DNA of 64,000 bases from NCBI RefSeq assembly GCF_000613245.1, contig NZ_HG964939.1:389931-453930 (forward strand), read 5' to 3'. The position numbers and the translations under genes were made by a program. This document shows, piece after piece, positions 42,628-50,723 of this stretch. This DNA is from Mycobacterium asiaticum DSM 44297. GTDB lineage: Bacteria; Actinomycetota; Actinomycetes; Mycobacteriales; Mycobacteriaceae. Position 1 is the stretch's first letter. Each line of letters begins with the position of its first letter. The notes beneath the pieces were generated by a model that saw only the letters and a program-made list of their open reading frames with translations, did no database searches and had not been told where the DNA came from.

Positions 42628-44283
42628 GTGTCGACAGCACCGGGACGACCACTACCGCTGGTCACCGATGAGAACGAGTTTTTCTGGACAGCTGGCGCCG
42701 ACGGGACGCTGCGGTTCCAGGAATGCCATGCGTGCGCCGCACTGATTCATCCGCCCGCACCGGTGTGCCGCTACTGCCGCAGCCGGAACATGGGGGTACG
42801 GGACGTTTCCGGCAAGGCGACGCTGGCGGGGTTCACCGTGAACCACCGGTTCAGCCTGCCTGGTATGCCGGCGCCCTACGTGGTGGCACAGGTGGCGATT
42901 GTGGAGGACCCGCGTATCCGGTTGACCACCAACATCATTGAGGCAGACTGGGAGCAACTGCAGCTCGGGCAACCCGTCGAGGTGGTGTTCGAACATATCG
43001 AGGATGTGTGGCTGCCGCTGTTCCGGCCGACTGCCGATACCGAGCCGGCCGCGCTACCCGACGACGAGATCGCGGCGGAACGATTCGGCGAACACGTCCG
43101 GCCAATGCTGACGACGGAGAAATTCGAGGACAAAGTCGCACTGACCGGCATTGGCATGTCCAAGATCGGCCGCCGGCTGATGGCACCGCCGCTGTCGTTG
43201 ACCGTCGAAGCCTGCGAGGCCGCGATCGCTGACGCCGGGCTGACCTTCGACGACATCGACGGCCTGTCCACCTATCCCGGCGGCGGCAACTTCGGCGGCT
43301 TCGGCGAGGGCGGCGTCATCGCGCTGGAGGCGGCGCTGGGCATCCGGCCGACCTGGCACAACGGCGGCATGGAGACCTTCGGCCCAGCTGGGTCGGTGAT
43401 CGCGGCGATGCTTGCCGTCGCGACCGGGCTGGCCCGGCATGTGCTGTGTTTCCGGACGCTTTGGGAAGCCACCTTCAACGAGCTGATGAAGCAGGGCAAG
43501 ATCGTCCCGTCCGGCGGCCGGACGGCTAGCTGGCAGTGGCCCTTCGGTGCTACGTCGGCCGCCCACACGTTGGCGCTCAACGCCCAACGCCATTTCCATC
43601 GATACGGCACCACGAAAGAAACGCTGGGCTGGATCGCGCTGAACCAGCGCGCCAACGCCGAACTCAACCCGACGGCGGTCTATCGCGACCCGATGACGAT
43701 GGACGACTATCTGAATGCCCGGCCCATCACCACGCCGTTCGGCCTTTACGACTGCGATGTTCCCTGCGACGGCGCCGTCGCAGTCATCGTCTCGGCCGTC
43801 GACGCCGCACGGGACCTGCCTAAGCCACCGGTCCTGGTCGAGGCGGTGGGCACCCAGATCATCGAGCGCATCGACTGGGACCAAAGCACGCTGACTCACG
43901 AACCGCAGGTGCTTGGTCAAGCGGCACACCTGTGGAGCCGCACGGCGCTCAAGCCGTCGGATGTCGACGTCGCCGAGCTCTACGACGGGTTCACCATGAA
44001 CTGCTTGTCCTGGCTGGAGGCGCTTGGGTTCTGCGGGATCGGTGAGGCTCGCGAATTCCTGGATGGCGGTAAGAACATCGCCCGCGACGGTCTGATACCG
44101 CTCAACACGCACGGCGGACAGCTTTCCCACGGCCGCACCCACGGCATGGGTCTGCTGCACGAGGCGGTCACCCAGCTGCGCGGCGAGGCCGGGGCACGGC
44201 AGGTCGCCGGCGCCCGCGTCGGCGTGGTGAGCAGCGGTGGGCTGACCCCGAGCGGTGTGATGTTGCTCAGGACGGAACAATGA
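42628..44283 (+). CDS. DUF35 (zinc-ribbon/OB) - thiolase-like fusion, probable retro-aldolase or acyl-CoA carbon-carbon lyase
   Basis: The 551-residue protein fuses two modules. Residues about 1-135 are a DUF35 domain with a zinc ribbon (Cys33, Cys36, Cys47, Cys50) and an OB-fold. From about 165 on is an SCP2/lipid-transfer-type thiolase domain (VALTGIGMSKIG; GGMETFGPAG where a thiolase would carry its nucleophilic Cys; ELYDGFTMNCLSWLEALG; NTHGGQLSHGRTHGMG). The nucleophilic Cys of true thiolases is absent, as in Ltp2-type steroid side-chain aldolases, which work with a separate DUF35 partner. I infer retro-aldol cleavage of a beta-hydroxyacyl-CoA. GTG start with GGAGGTGAC overlapping it. Confidence 0.88.
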   Translation: MSTAPGRPLPLVTDENEFFWTAGADGTLRFQECHACAALIHPPAPVCRYCRSRNMGVRDVSGKATLAGFTVNHRFSLPGMPAPYVVAQVAIVEDPRIRLTTNIIEADWEQLQLGQPVEVVFEHIEDVWLPLFRPTADTEPAALPDDEIAAERFGEHVRPMLTTEKFEDKVALTGIGMSKIGRRLMAPPLSLTVEACEAAIADAGLTFDDIDGLSTYPGGGNFGGFGEGGVIALEAALGIRPTWHNGGMETFGPAGSVIAAMLAVATGLARHVLCFRTLWEATFNELMKQGKIVPSGGRTASWQWPFGATSAAHTLALNAQRHFHRYGTTKETLGWIALNQRANAELNPTAVYRDPMTMDDYLNARPITTPFGLYDCDVPCDGAVAVIVSAVDAARDLPKPPVLVEAVGTQIIERIDWDQSTLTHEPQVLGQAAHLWSRTALKPSDVDVAELYDGFTMNCLSWLEALGFCGIGEAREFLDGGKNIARDGLIPLNTHGGQLSHGRTHGMGLLHEAVTQLRGEAGARQVAGARVGVVSSGGLTPSGVMLLRTEQ

Positions 44284-44383
44284 ATCCCCGCCGGCGACGA
44301 TGCAGAGCGAAGCGATGAGGAGGAGCGGCGCATGAATCCCCGCCGGCGACGATGCAGAGCGAAGCGATGAGGAGGAGCGGCGC
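44280..44383 (+). repeat. Two tandem 52-bp repeats of MIRU type overlapping stop/start codons
   Basis: Units 44280-44331 and 44332-44383 are identical. Each has GCCGGCGACGATGCAGAGCG and then AGCGATGAGGAGGAGCGG, the sequence recognisable in mycobacterial interspersed repetitive units, as at senX3-regX3. The first copy includes the TGA of the fusion gene (44281-44283) and the ATGA overlap. Each copy brings its own GAGGAGGAG ribosome binding site and a potential short ORF. Confidence 0.8.
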
Positions 44384-45262
44384 GTGAACCCCCGCCCGAG
44401 GGTGGTGATCGTCGACGGCGTACCCATGTCCGGCATCATCGCCGCAGCCGATAACCCCAAGGCCGTCGTCGTGGCCATTCACGGCGGCGGCACTACCGCG
44501 ATGTACTTCGACTGCCCCGGACATCCCGAATTGTCATTGCTACGTATCGGTCCCACGCTCGGGTTCACCGTGATCGCGCTGGACAGACCGGGCCATGGCA
44601 GTTCGGCTGCGTACCCCGAGGCCGTGCAAACCCCCCAGCAGCGAGTCGACCTCGCCTATGGCGCGGTGGACCGAATCCTGGGTCAGCAAGCACGTGGCGC
44701 CGGGTTGTTCGTGCTGGGCCATTCGGGCGGCTGTGAACTCGCGACACGGATGGCCGCCGACCATCGTGGCGCCGAACTGCTAGGCGTGGAGCTCGGTGGC
44801 ACCGGCCGGCGTTATCACGACGCCGCCAAGGAGATCATGAAAGCGGCCGAGGTCAAGGAGCGTCCACCCGGTACGCGCGAGTTGTTGTGGGAACCGCTGC
44901 ACCTGTACCCGGCGGACATTCTGCGCGGAGTCACCAACTCGTCGACCGCCCCGGCCTACGAGCGGGATGTAGCCCTGAACTGGCCGCACCGCTATTTTCC
45001 GGAGCTGGCGCCGGCAGTGCGGGTGCCGGTGCGCTTCACCCTCGGCGAGCACGACCGGGTGTATCGCGGAGGTGACGAAAACATCGCCGAGATCGCCGAA
45101 ATGTTCTCGCAAGCCCCGAGCTTCACTGCCAACACGCAGCCCGACGCCGGTCACAATCTCAGCCTCGGCCTCAACGCCGCGGACTATCACCGCAAGGTGT
45201 TTGCCTTCGTCGACGACTGCGTGGCCAGGCGGGCGGGCGACGAGGACCGCGAGGCCGGTTGA
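44384..45262 (+). CDS. Alpha/beta hydrolase
   Basis: The 292-residue hydrolase begins at GTG 44384, directly after the second MIRU unit, which supplies its GAGGAGGAGCGG ribosome binding site. HGGGTTAMYF is the oxyanion-hole region, LDRPGHGSS the strand-4 motif, LGHSGGCELA the nucleophile elbow (Ser), and DAGHNLSLG the catalytic His. It would hydrolyse an ester, lactone or thioester. It overlaps the next gene as TGATG. Confidence 0.88.
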   Translation: MNPRPRVVIVDGVPMSGIIAAADNPKAVVVAIHGGGTTAMYFDCPGHPELSLLRIGPTLGFTVIALDRPGHGSSAAYPEAVQTPQQRVDLAYGAVDRILGQQARGAGLFVLGHSGGCELATRMAADHRGAELLGVELGGTGRRYHDAAKEIMKAAEVKERPPGTRELLWEPLHLYPADILRGVTNSSTAPAYERDVALNWPHRYFPELAPAVRVPVRFTLGEHDRVYRGGDENIAEIAEMFSQAPSFTANTQPDAGHNLSLGLNAADYHRKVFAFVDDCVARRAGDEDREAG

Positions 45263-46074
45263 TGCGGGTCGGCTTCATCGGCCTGGGCAACCAGGGTGGG
45301 CCAATGGCACGGCGGATCATCGACGCCGGCTTCCCCACGACGTTGTGGGCCCGCCGAACCGCCACCCTGGAACCATTCGCCGACACCACAGCGAAGCCCG
45401 CCAGTTCGCCGGCCGAACTCGCCGCCGCGAGCGATCTGGTGTGCGTGTGCGTGACCGGTGACACCGACGTCGAACAAGTCCTCGTCGGAGGCGGGGTGCT
45501 GTCCGCGATGCCGCCGGACGGGGTGGTCGCCGTGCACAGCACGGTGCATCCCGATACCTGCCATGACCTTGCGCAACAGGCTGGGCAGCACGGTGTTTGG
45601 CTCATCGATGCACCGGTGAGCGGCGGCGGGCCGGCAGCCGCGCAGGGTCGCCTGCTGGTCATGGCGGGTGGTGACGCCGACGTGGTGCAGCGCTGCCGAC
45701 CCGTTTTCGAAAGCTTCTCCGACGCGGTCATTCACCTGGGTGATTTGGGCTCCGGTCAGACCGCCAAGCTGCTCAACAATTTACTGTTCACCGCGAACCT
45801 CGGCACGGCCGCTGCCGCGCTCGCGCTGGCGGCGGACCTCGGCGTCGCACCCGAGCGGCTCGCGGCCGTGGTGTCCCGCAGCAGTGGGAACAGCTTCGCG
45901 CTCAAGTCGATTGGCAGGACCGGCGGATTGGAGCGGCTGGCCGGACTTGCCGGAACGTTGTTGCGAAAAGACGTGCGACTGCTGGCCGACCTGGCCGAGC
46001 AGGCGTCCGCATCCGGCGGCGTCGCGCTCGATGCGGCCGACGCCGCGCTGACCCTGATGGACGTAGCCAGATGA
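45262..46074 (+). CDS. 3-hydroxyisobutyrate dehydrogenase-like NAD-binding protein
   Basis: A 270-residue beta-hydroxyacid dehydrogenase-type protein. GLGNQGGPMA (7-16) is the NAD loop, DAPVSGGGPAAAQG the substrate loop, and GSGQTAKLLNN carries the catalytic Lys. It overlaps the hydrolase stop as TGATG. It is a distant paralogue of 31872-32765 and somewhat short at the C-terminus. A dehydrogenation of a hydroxy-acid intermediate is plausible. Confidence 0.88.
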   Translation: MRVGFIGLGNQGGPMARRIIDAGFPTTLWARRTATLEPFADTTAKPASSPAELAAASDLVCVCVTGDTDVEQVLVGGGVLSAMPPDGVVAVHSTVHPDTCHDLAQQAGQHGVWLIDAPVSGGGPAAAQGRLLVMAGGDADVVQRCRPVFESFSDAVIHLGDLGSGQTAKLLNNLLFTANLGTAAAALALAADLGVAPERLAAVVSRSSGNSFALKSIGRTGGLERLAGLAGTLLRKDVRLLADLAEQASASGGVALDAADAALTLMDVAR

Positions 46075-46182
46075 ACCCGGCTATGCCTTTTCGCCACGCC
46101 CAGAAACCGCTACCGTTACCGTTACAGTCAGGCGTTCAGCTGTAATGATTCCAGCCCGCAGCTCACACGCGAGGAGTGTTCA

Positions 46183-47391
46183 ATGACCACCACATCGCCG
46201 GTCGTCTTCGATCCGTTCTCCGAAGACTTTTTCAACGGCGCCTGGGAGACCTACCGGCGGATGCAGCAGGAAGCGCCGGTGTACTACAGCGAGCAGTACG
46301 ACTTCTACGCGCTGACCCGGCACGAGGATGTCGCCGCGGGGCTGAAGAATTTCGAACAGTACTCGTCGGCGTTCGGCATTGACCTTTCGATGGTGCGGAC
46401 CGGCAAGCCACCGGAACAGAAATCGATCATCTTCATGGACCCGCCGGACCACCGGCATATGCGCAGCCTGCTCAACAAGGTCTTCACGCCGCGTGCGATC
46501 CAATCGCAGCGCGAGATGGTGGGCGAGAAGATCGACAAGTACCTCAGCAGAGTCGATCCCGACAGGTTCGATGTGGTGCAGGAGTTCTCCGGACCCTTCC
46601 CGGTCGAGGTCATCACCACGATGCTGGGGGTGCCGGAAGAGCACGCCCAGCGGGTACGCCACCTGATCGACGAGTCGCTGCATCGCGAGCCGGGCCAGGT
46701 CGAAACCGGCGAAAAGGGCATGCAGGCCAACATCGAAACCGGCATGCTCTACTACGAGATCCTGCAGCAACGCCGCGCTGAACCGCAGAACGATCTGTTC
46801 AGCAAGCTGATCGAGGCAGAGATCGAGCGCGAGGACGGCCAGAAGACCAAACTGGATGACATCGAGATCGCGGGCTTCGCAACGCTGTTGGGCGGGGCCG
46901 GGGCCGAGACGGTGACCAAACTGGTCGGCAACGCGCCGGTGGTGTTCGCCCGATTCCCCGGGGAATGGCAGAAGCTGCTGGAAGACCGCAGCAAGATCCC
47001 GGCCGCGGTCGAGGAGCTGCTGCGCTATGAGGCGCCCTCGCAGTATCAGGTCCGGTGTTCGACGAAAGATGTCGAGTTGCACGGCGTCACCATCCCGGCC
47101 ATGAAACCGGTGTTCTTGATCAACGGCGCGGCCAACCGGGACCCCGATGCGTGGACCGACCCGGACACCTTCAACATCGATCGGGACCGCCACGAGGCGC
47201 TGAACCTGAGCTTCGGCTACGGGATCCACAGTTGCCTGGGTGCGGCGCTGGCCCGCATGGAGAGCGCCATCGCGCTCGAGAAGCTGTTGGACTTCATGCC
47301 CCGCTACGAGGTGGACTGGGCGGGCTGCAACCGGGTTCAGATGCAAAACGTCGCCGGCTGGAAGAACGTGCCGGTCAGGGTCATTCGGTAG
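46183..47391 (+). CDS. Cytochrome P450
   Basis: The 402-residue P450 has GGAGAETVTK in the I-helix (Ala-Gly-x-Glu-Thr), EELLRYE as ExxR, and LSFGYGIHSCLG with Cys351 as heme ligand. The ATG has GAGGAGTGTTCA upstream. A short inverted repeat TTACAG/CTGTAA lies about 40 bp upstream of the start. A 3Fe-4S ferredoxin follows after 8 bp and is the likely electron donor. No copy of the shared operator is visible before this gene. Substrate unknown. Confidence 0.95.
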   Translation: MTTTSPVVFDPFSEDFFNGAWETYRRMQQEAPVYYSEQYDFYALTRHEDVAAGLKNFEQYSSAFGIDLSMVRTGKPPEQKSIIFMDPPDHRHMRSLLNKVFTPRAIQSQREMVGEKIDKYLSRVDPDRFDVVQEFSGPFPVEVITTMLGVPEEHAQRVRHLIDESLHREPGQVETGEKGMQANIETGMLYYEILQQRRAEPQNDLFSKLIEAEIEREDGQKTKLDDIEIAGFATLLGGAGAETVTKLVGNAPVVFARFPGEWQKLLEDRSKIPAAVEELLRYEAPSQYQVRCSTKDVELHGVTIPAMKPVFLINGAANRDPDAWTDPDTFNIDRDRHEALNLSFGYGIHSCLGAALARMESAIALEKLLDFMPRYEVDWAGCNRVQMQNVAGWKNVPVRVIR

Positions 47392-47399
47392 GAACGGCG

Positions 47400-47591
47400 A
47401 TGAGAATCGAAGTGGATTGGGAGCTGTGCGAGAGCAACGGCGTCTGTATGGGCATCATTCCGGAGGTCTTCCAGCTCGGTGATGACGACATGCTGACCGT
47501 CTTGCAGCCCGAGGTCACCCCGGAGAACGAGGAACTGGTGCGCGATGCCGTGCGGCAGTGCCCGCGCCAAGCGATCTCGATCGTCGACTAA
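47400..47591 (+). CDS. 3Fe-4S ferredoxin (P450 partner)
   Basis: A 63-residue ferredoxin with Cys10, Cys16 and Cys54-Pro, and Asn13 at the variable position (C-ES-N-GV-C). It follows the P450 by 8 bp and is presumably its redox partner. The ATG at 47400 lies right after GTAGGAACGGCG. Confidence 0.92.
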   Translation: MRIEVDWELCESNGVCMGIIPEVFQLGDDDMLTVLQPEVTPENEELVRDAVRQCPRQAISIVD

Positions 47592-47631
47592 TCACCGCGA
47601 GCAGACGCCGGTCGGTCAGTTGGGCTGAAGC

Positions 47632-47925
47632 TCAAAAGCCGGCGAGGATGACAGCGTTGCAGTCCGCCGCCGCCTGACGCAGCTTCGCCGCGTTCTGGTA
47701 CGCCTCGGATTCGTACCAGGCGCGAGCGGCGTCCACCGACTCGAATTCCAGCACGACGGTCTGATCCCCGTGCCAATCACCCTCGAGGACGGCTGGTGCG
47801 GTGTCCACGGCAAGCACCTTGACCCCGCCCATCGCCGCACCCGCGGCCTTGCCGTAGGCCTTCATGCCGTCCGGATCCTTGATGGCCTCGGTCAGGATCA
47901 CATACCCTTTGGGGCCGTTGGACAT
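47632..47925 (-). CDS. DUF1330 family protein
   Basis: The 97-residue protein has GYVILTEAIKDPDGMKAYG and the WHGDQTVVLEFESVDAARAWYESEAYQNA segment (in part), matching the alpha/beta-barrel dimeric DUF1330 family. The function of the family is unsettled. ATG 47925 has GAAAGGATCTACGA upstream. It is the last gene after the ferredoxin and P450 of the minus-strand operon 49406 to 47632. Confidence 0.88.
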   Translation of the reverse strand: MSNGPKGYVILTEAIKDPDGMKAYGKAAGAAMGGVKVLAVDTAPAVLEGDWHGDQTVVLEFESVDAARAWYESEAYQNAAKLRQAAADCNAVILAGF

Positions 47926-47937
47926 TCGTAGATCCTT

Positions 47938-48126
47938 TCAGTGCTCTTTGATCGCCTGCTCCGGACAGCATTCAATGGCTTCCCGGGTTGCGGCTTCCAA
48001 TTCGATTGGCACGTCTTCGGTTATCGCCTCGGCGTAACCGTCATCGGTCAGGCTGAAAACTTCCGGGCACAGCGTCAGGCACATGCCGTGACCGCGGCAC
48101 GTCCCGTCGTCGACCCAGACCTTCAT
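47938..48126 (-). CDS. 3Fe-4S ferredoxin (P450 partner)
   Basis: A 62-residue ferredoxin: Cys10, His13, Cys16 and Cys54-Pro, with an extra Cys20-Pro and Cys53. The C-RG-H-GM-C pattern is that of [3Fe-4S] P450 partners. ATG 48126 overlaps the P450 stop (ATGA), so the pair is translationally coupled. Confidence 0.92.
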   Translation of the reverse strand: MKVWVDDGTCRGHGMCLTLCPEVFSLTDDGYAEAITEDVPIELEAATREAIECCPEQAIKEH

Positions 48127-49406
48127 GCGGGGGTGAACTCCAGGTGCAACTCGGTCAACCCGCGCAGGATATAGGTCGGAACATATTGGTAGCGGCGGTC
48201 ATTCGCTGGTCCGTGCACATGCTCGTCGAGCTTGATATCGGAGGTCCGATCGAGCAGCCGCTCTATTGCGACCCGGGTTTCGGCTCGGGCCAGGGGTGCA
48301 CCAGGGCAGCTATGGATGCCGCGGCCGAAGGACAGATGCTGGCGGGCGTTCTTGCGGGCCGGGTCGAAGGTCGCGGGATCCTCGAAGCGGCGCGGGTCGC
48401 GGTTGGCGGCGGCCTGCAGGATCATCACCGTCGTCCCGGCCGGCAGGTCGACGCCGCCGACGTTGACGGGCACGCGGTTCAACCGGAAGTCGCCCTTGAC
48501 CGGGCTTTCGATCCGCAGCGACTCCTCGATGAAGTTGGGGATCAAGCTGCGGTCCTTGCGCAGCTGCTGCTGGATGTCGGGACGCTCGGCGAGCGTTTGC
48601 AGCGACGCGCCCAGCAGGCGCACGGTCGTTTCCTGTCCGGCCGAGAACACATTGCTGGCGACGCGGGCGACGTCTTCGATCTCGGGGATAGAGCCGTCCG
48701 GGTAGGTTGCCGTCGCCAAACCGGTCAGCACGTCATCACGCGGCTCCCGACGGCGGTCCCGAATGTAGTCGGAGAACAGCCCGTAGAGGAATTCCAGCGG
48801 GCTGTGCGCCAGCGCTTCCTTGCCGGTGCCGCCAATACCGCCACCGGAGTGCTGGCGGATGCCCTTGACGAATTTGTCGCGATCTTCCATCGGGACGCCG
48901 AGCAGGTCGGCGATGACCAGGAGCGTGAACGGTCCGGCGAACCCCTTGATCCACTCCCCGCGGCCCGGCGCCAGGAACCCGTCGAGAACCTGGTCGGCCA
49001 GCAGCCACATGGCATCCTCGTTCTCCTTGAGACGCTTGGGCGTGATCAGCCGCATCAACAGGGAACGGTGGTTGGTGTGGGTGGGCGGGTCCAGGGTAGG
49101 CAGCTGGTCGCTGAACGGCAGCTCGTCGCGGTGTTGCTCGATCAGTTCGGTGATGTCAGAGTCGCCCAGGCCGTCGAGCGGGACCGGAAAGCCGGGGAAC
49201 GGGCCGGTCACCGAGATGCACGACGAGAAGGTCTTGGCGTCGTTGAGCACGGCGCAGGCTTCCTCCCAACCGGTCACCATGGTGACGCCGTGGTGTTCTT
49301 CGCGGGTGACCGGGCACCGCTGCCGTAGCCCCTCGTAGTACGGGTAGGGGTCCTCGATCAACTGCTTATCGCGGAAGAAGTCCAGCTTGGTGACGTCGTT
49401 CTCCAT
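48123..49406 (-). CDS. Cytochrome P450
   Basis: A 427-residue P450. SAGQETTVRLL is the I-helix, EESLRIE the ExxR motif, and LSFGRGIHSCPG the heme loop with Cys367. It is close to the P450 at 568-1869 along its whole length. The start ATG 49406 is 31 bp from an operator copy at 49437. Ferredoxin and DUF1330 genes follow. It is a complete, probably active oxidase of unknown substrate. Confidence 0.95.
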   Translation of the reverse strand: MENDVTKLDFFRDKQLIEDPYPYYEGLRQRCPVTREEHHGVTMVTGWEEACAVLNDAKTFSSCISVTGPFPGFPVPLDGLGDSDITELIEQHRDELPFSDQLPTLDPPTHTNHRSLLMRLITPKRLKENEDAMWLLADQVLDGFLAPGRGEWIKGFAGPFTLLVIADLLGVPMEDRDKFVKGIRQHSGGGIGGTGKEALAHSPLEFLYGLFSDYIRDRRREPRDDVLTGLATATYPDGSIPEIEDVARVASNVFSAGQETTVRLLGASLQTLAERPDIQQQLRKDRSLIPNFIEESLRIESPVKGDFRLNRVPVNVGGVDLPAGTTVMILQAAANRDPRRFEDPATFDPARKNARQHLSFGRGIHSCPGAPLARAETRVAIERLLDRTSDIKLDEHVHGPANDRRYQYVPTYILRGLTELHLEFTPA

Positions 49407-49436
49407 CTCGTTTGCTCCGTTCGAATCTCACCTAGC

Positions 49437-49451
49437 GAGAATCCGCCTCTC
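49437..49451. promoter_or_regulatory. Operator copy (GAGAATCCGCCTCTC)
   Basis: It matches the shared motif at 10 of 12 defined positions and lies 31 bp upstream of the P450 start at 49406. Confidence 0.55.
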
Positions 49452-49510
49452 ACAGATGAGCATTACATTTCCACATGACCCGGGTGGGCCGCAATGCCGG
49501 ACTGTAGGGC

Positions 49511-50014
49511 TCAGGCGGGTAGCAGGTCGGCGGCCACCGAATGGCCGGCCAACAGCCCACTGCGGAAGGATTCGACCGGGCTGATCGAACTCGCCTTCAC
49601 TGCGGCCGCGGCCAGCGCCTTCGCCTTGAACGTCTGGGCGGCCATGCTGAGCCGGTGTTGCACCCGGCCCACGCTGTCGTCGAGTTCGGCGGGCCAGGTG
49701 CGGCCCCACAGGGTGACCTCGGTGACGCCGTGATCGAGCGCCTGCAGCACCCCGGTGCGTACCCGCGGGTCGGATCCGAGCAGGTCCGCCGCGGCCGCCA
49801 GAGCCTGTGGGCGGTGCCGCGTACCCACCGAGGCCAGGGCGCTTTCCAGGTCGAGGGTTCTGGCGCCGAGAATGTGCAGGGGCCGGTCGTCAGGATGGTC
49901 GGTGAGCAGGACGGTGACATCCCAGCCTGCCATCGCTCGATCGAAGAGCCAACCACCGGCGAACCTCACGACGTCGACCACGCTGGACGCCACGACGTCG
50001 AGGCGGTATCGCAT
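49511..50014 (-). CDS. Conserved protein of unknown function, linked to TetR
   Basis: The 167-residue product starts at ATG 50014, 8 bp after the TetR stop. No signal peptide; a hydrophobic stretch near the start (DVVASSVVDVVRFAGGWLF in part) is not a clear membrane helix. Content is Leu/Ala/Asp-rich with ADDSVG-like helical segments and a motif SFRSGLLAGHSVAADLL at the end. I do not recognise the family. Cotranscription with the TetR gene at 50023 suggests it is part of the same regulatory unit. Confidence 0.65.
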   Translation of the reverse strand: MRYRLDVVASSVVDVVRFAGGWLFDRAMAGWDVTVLLTDHPDDRPLHILGARTLDLESALASVGTRHRPQALAAAADLLGSDPRVRTGVLQALDHGVTEVTLWGRTWPAELDDSVGRVQHRLSMAAQTFKAKALAAAAVKASSISPVESFRSGLLAGHSVAADLLPA

Positions 50015-50022
50015 GTCGGGTT

Positions 50023-50628
50023 CTAGGGCGTCTTGGAGGGGGAAAAGTCGCGCGCCAGCGTCTCCGCGTACTCCTTGAACACCTCGGCCAGCGGTATCGA
50101 AGGGTCCAGCAACCATGTCATTTCCATTCCGTGGATGAAAGCGAGAATTTCCACAGCCTTGACGGCGGGGTCTATGTCGGTGCGATACCGGCCGGCGGCC
50201 TGGCCGCGGCGGATGCCCTCGGCGACGATCTCGGTGGCATCCCGCTGCCGTCGCACCAGGCGGTCGTGCAGCGGGGCGTCGGCGGCGATGTTCTCGACCA
50301 AGAGCACCGTGAACGTGCCCAGCAGTTCGGGCGCCCGGCTGAAACGGTCCGCGACCTGGGCAATCTCACCGATCAGGTCACCGCCGCGGTCGGAGTGCGT
50401 GTCGTCGTCGGCGTCCCGGGCGTCCAGCACTGCGTGCAGCAACTGCTCCTTCGATTCGAAGTGGTGCAGCAGGCCGGCTGGGGTCACGCCCGCCTCGCGG
50501 GCGATCTGGGCCAGCGTGGTGCTGCGCCAGCCATTGCGCGACAGCAGCCGCTGCGCCACGGCGAGGATGCGTTGTTTGCGGTCCTCGCCCTTGGCCAACA
50601 ACGTCTCGTATGGCCGTACCTCAGGCAC
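50023..50628 (-). CDS. TetR-family transcriptional regulator
   Basis: A 201-residue regulator: RILAVAQRLLSRNGWRSTTL and AQIAREAGVTPAGLLHHFESKEQL form the HTH (residues about 18-62). The start is ATG 50628, 29 bp from a long inverted repeat (50658-50689) that is probably its own operator. It transcribes with the 167-residue protein downstream. It lies between P450 and thiolase/FadE operons, and its wider targets are unclear. Confidence 0.92.
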   Translation of the reverse strand: MPEVRPYETLLAKGEDRKQRILAVAQRLLSRNGWRSTTLAQIAREAGVTPAGLLHHFESKEQLLHAVLDARDADDDTHSDRGGDLIGEIAQVADRFSRAPELLGTFTVLLVENIAADAPLHDRLVRRQRDATEIVAEGIRRGQAAGRYRTDIDPAVKAVEILAFIHGMEMTWLLDPSIPLAEVFKEYAETLARDFSPSKTP

Positions 50629-50657
50629 CCGGATTCCTTCGTCGAGCCGATCAGGTG

Positions 50658-50689
50658 AACCAACCTAGTGAATACACAGTAGGTTGGTT
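50658..50689. promoter_or_regulatory. Inverted-repeat operator upstream of TetR
   Basis: Arms AACCAACCTA (50658-50667) and TAGGTTGGTT (50680-50689) are perfectly complementary over 10 bp and separated by 12 bp. Position just upstream of the TetR start fits autoregulation. The sequence differs from the GAGAAT motif, so this is a second regulator system. Confidence 0.75.
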
Positions 50690-50723
50690 GGTCCGCCCTT
50701 GACAAGGCCCTTTTCGGCCGCTG

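Noticed and set aside
44280..44383. Tandem repeat as a CRISPR array
   Set aside because: Only two direct units, no spacers and no cas genes; it overlaps stop/start codons and matches MIRU-like sequence.
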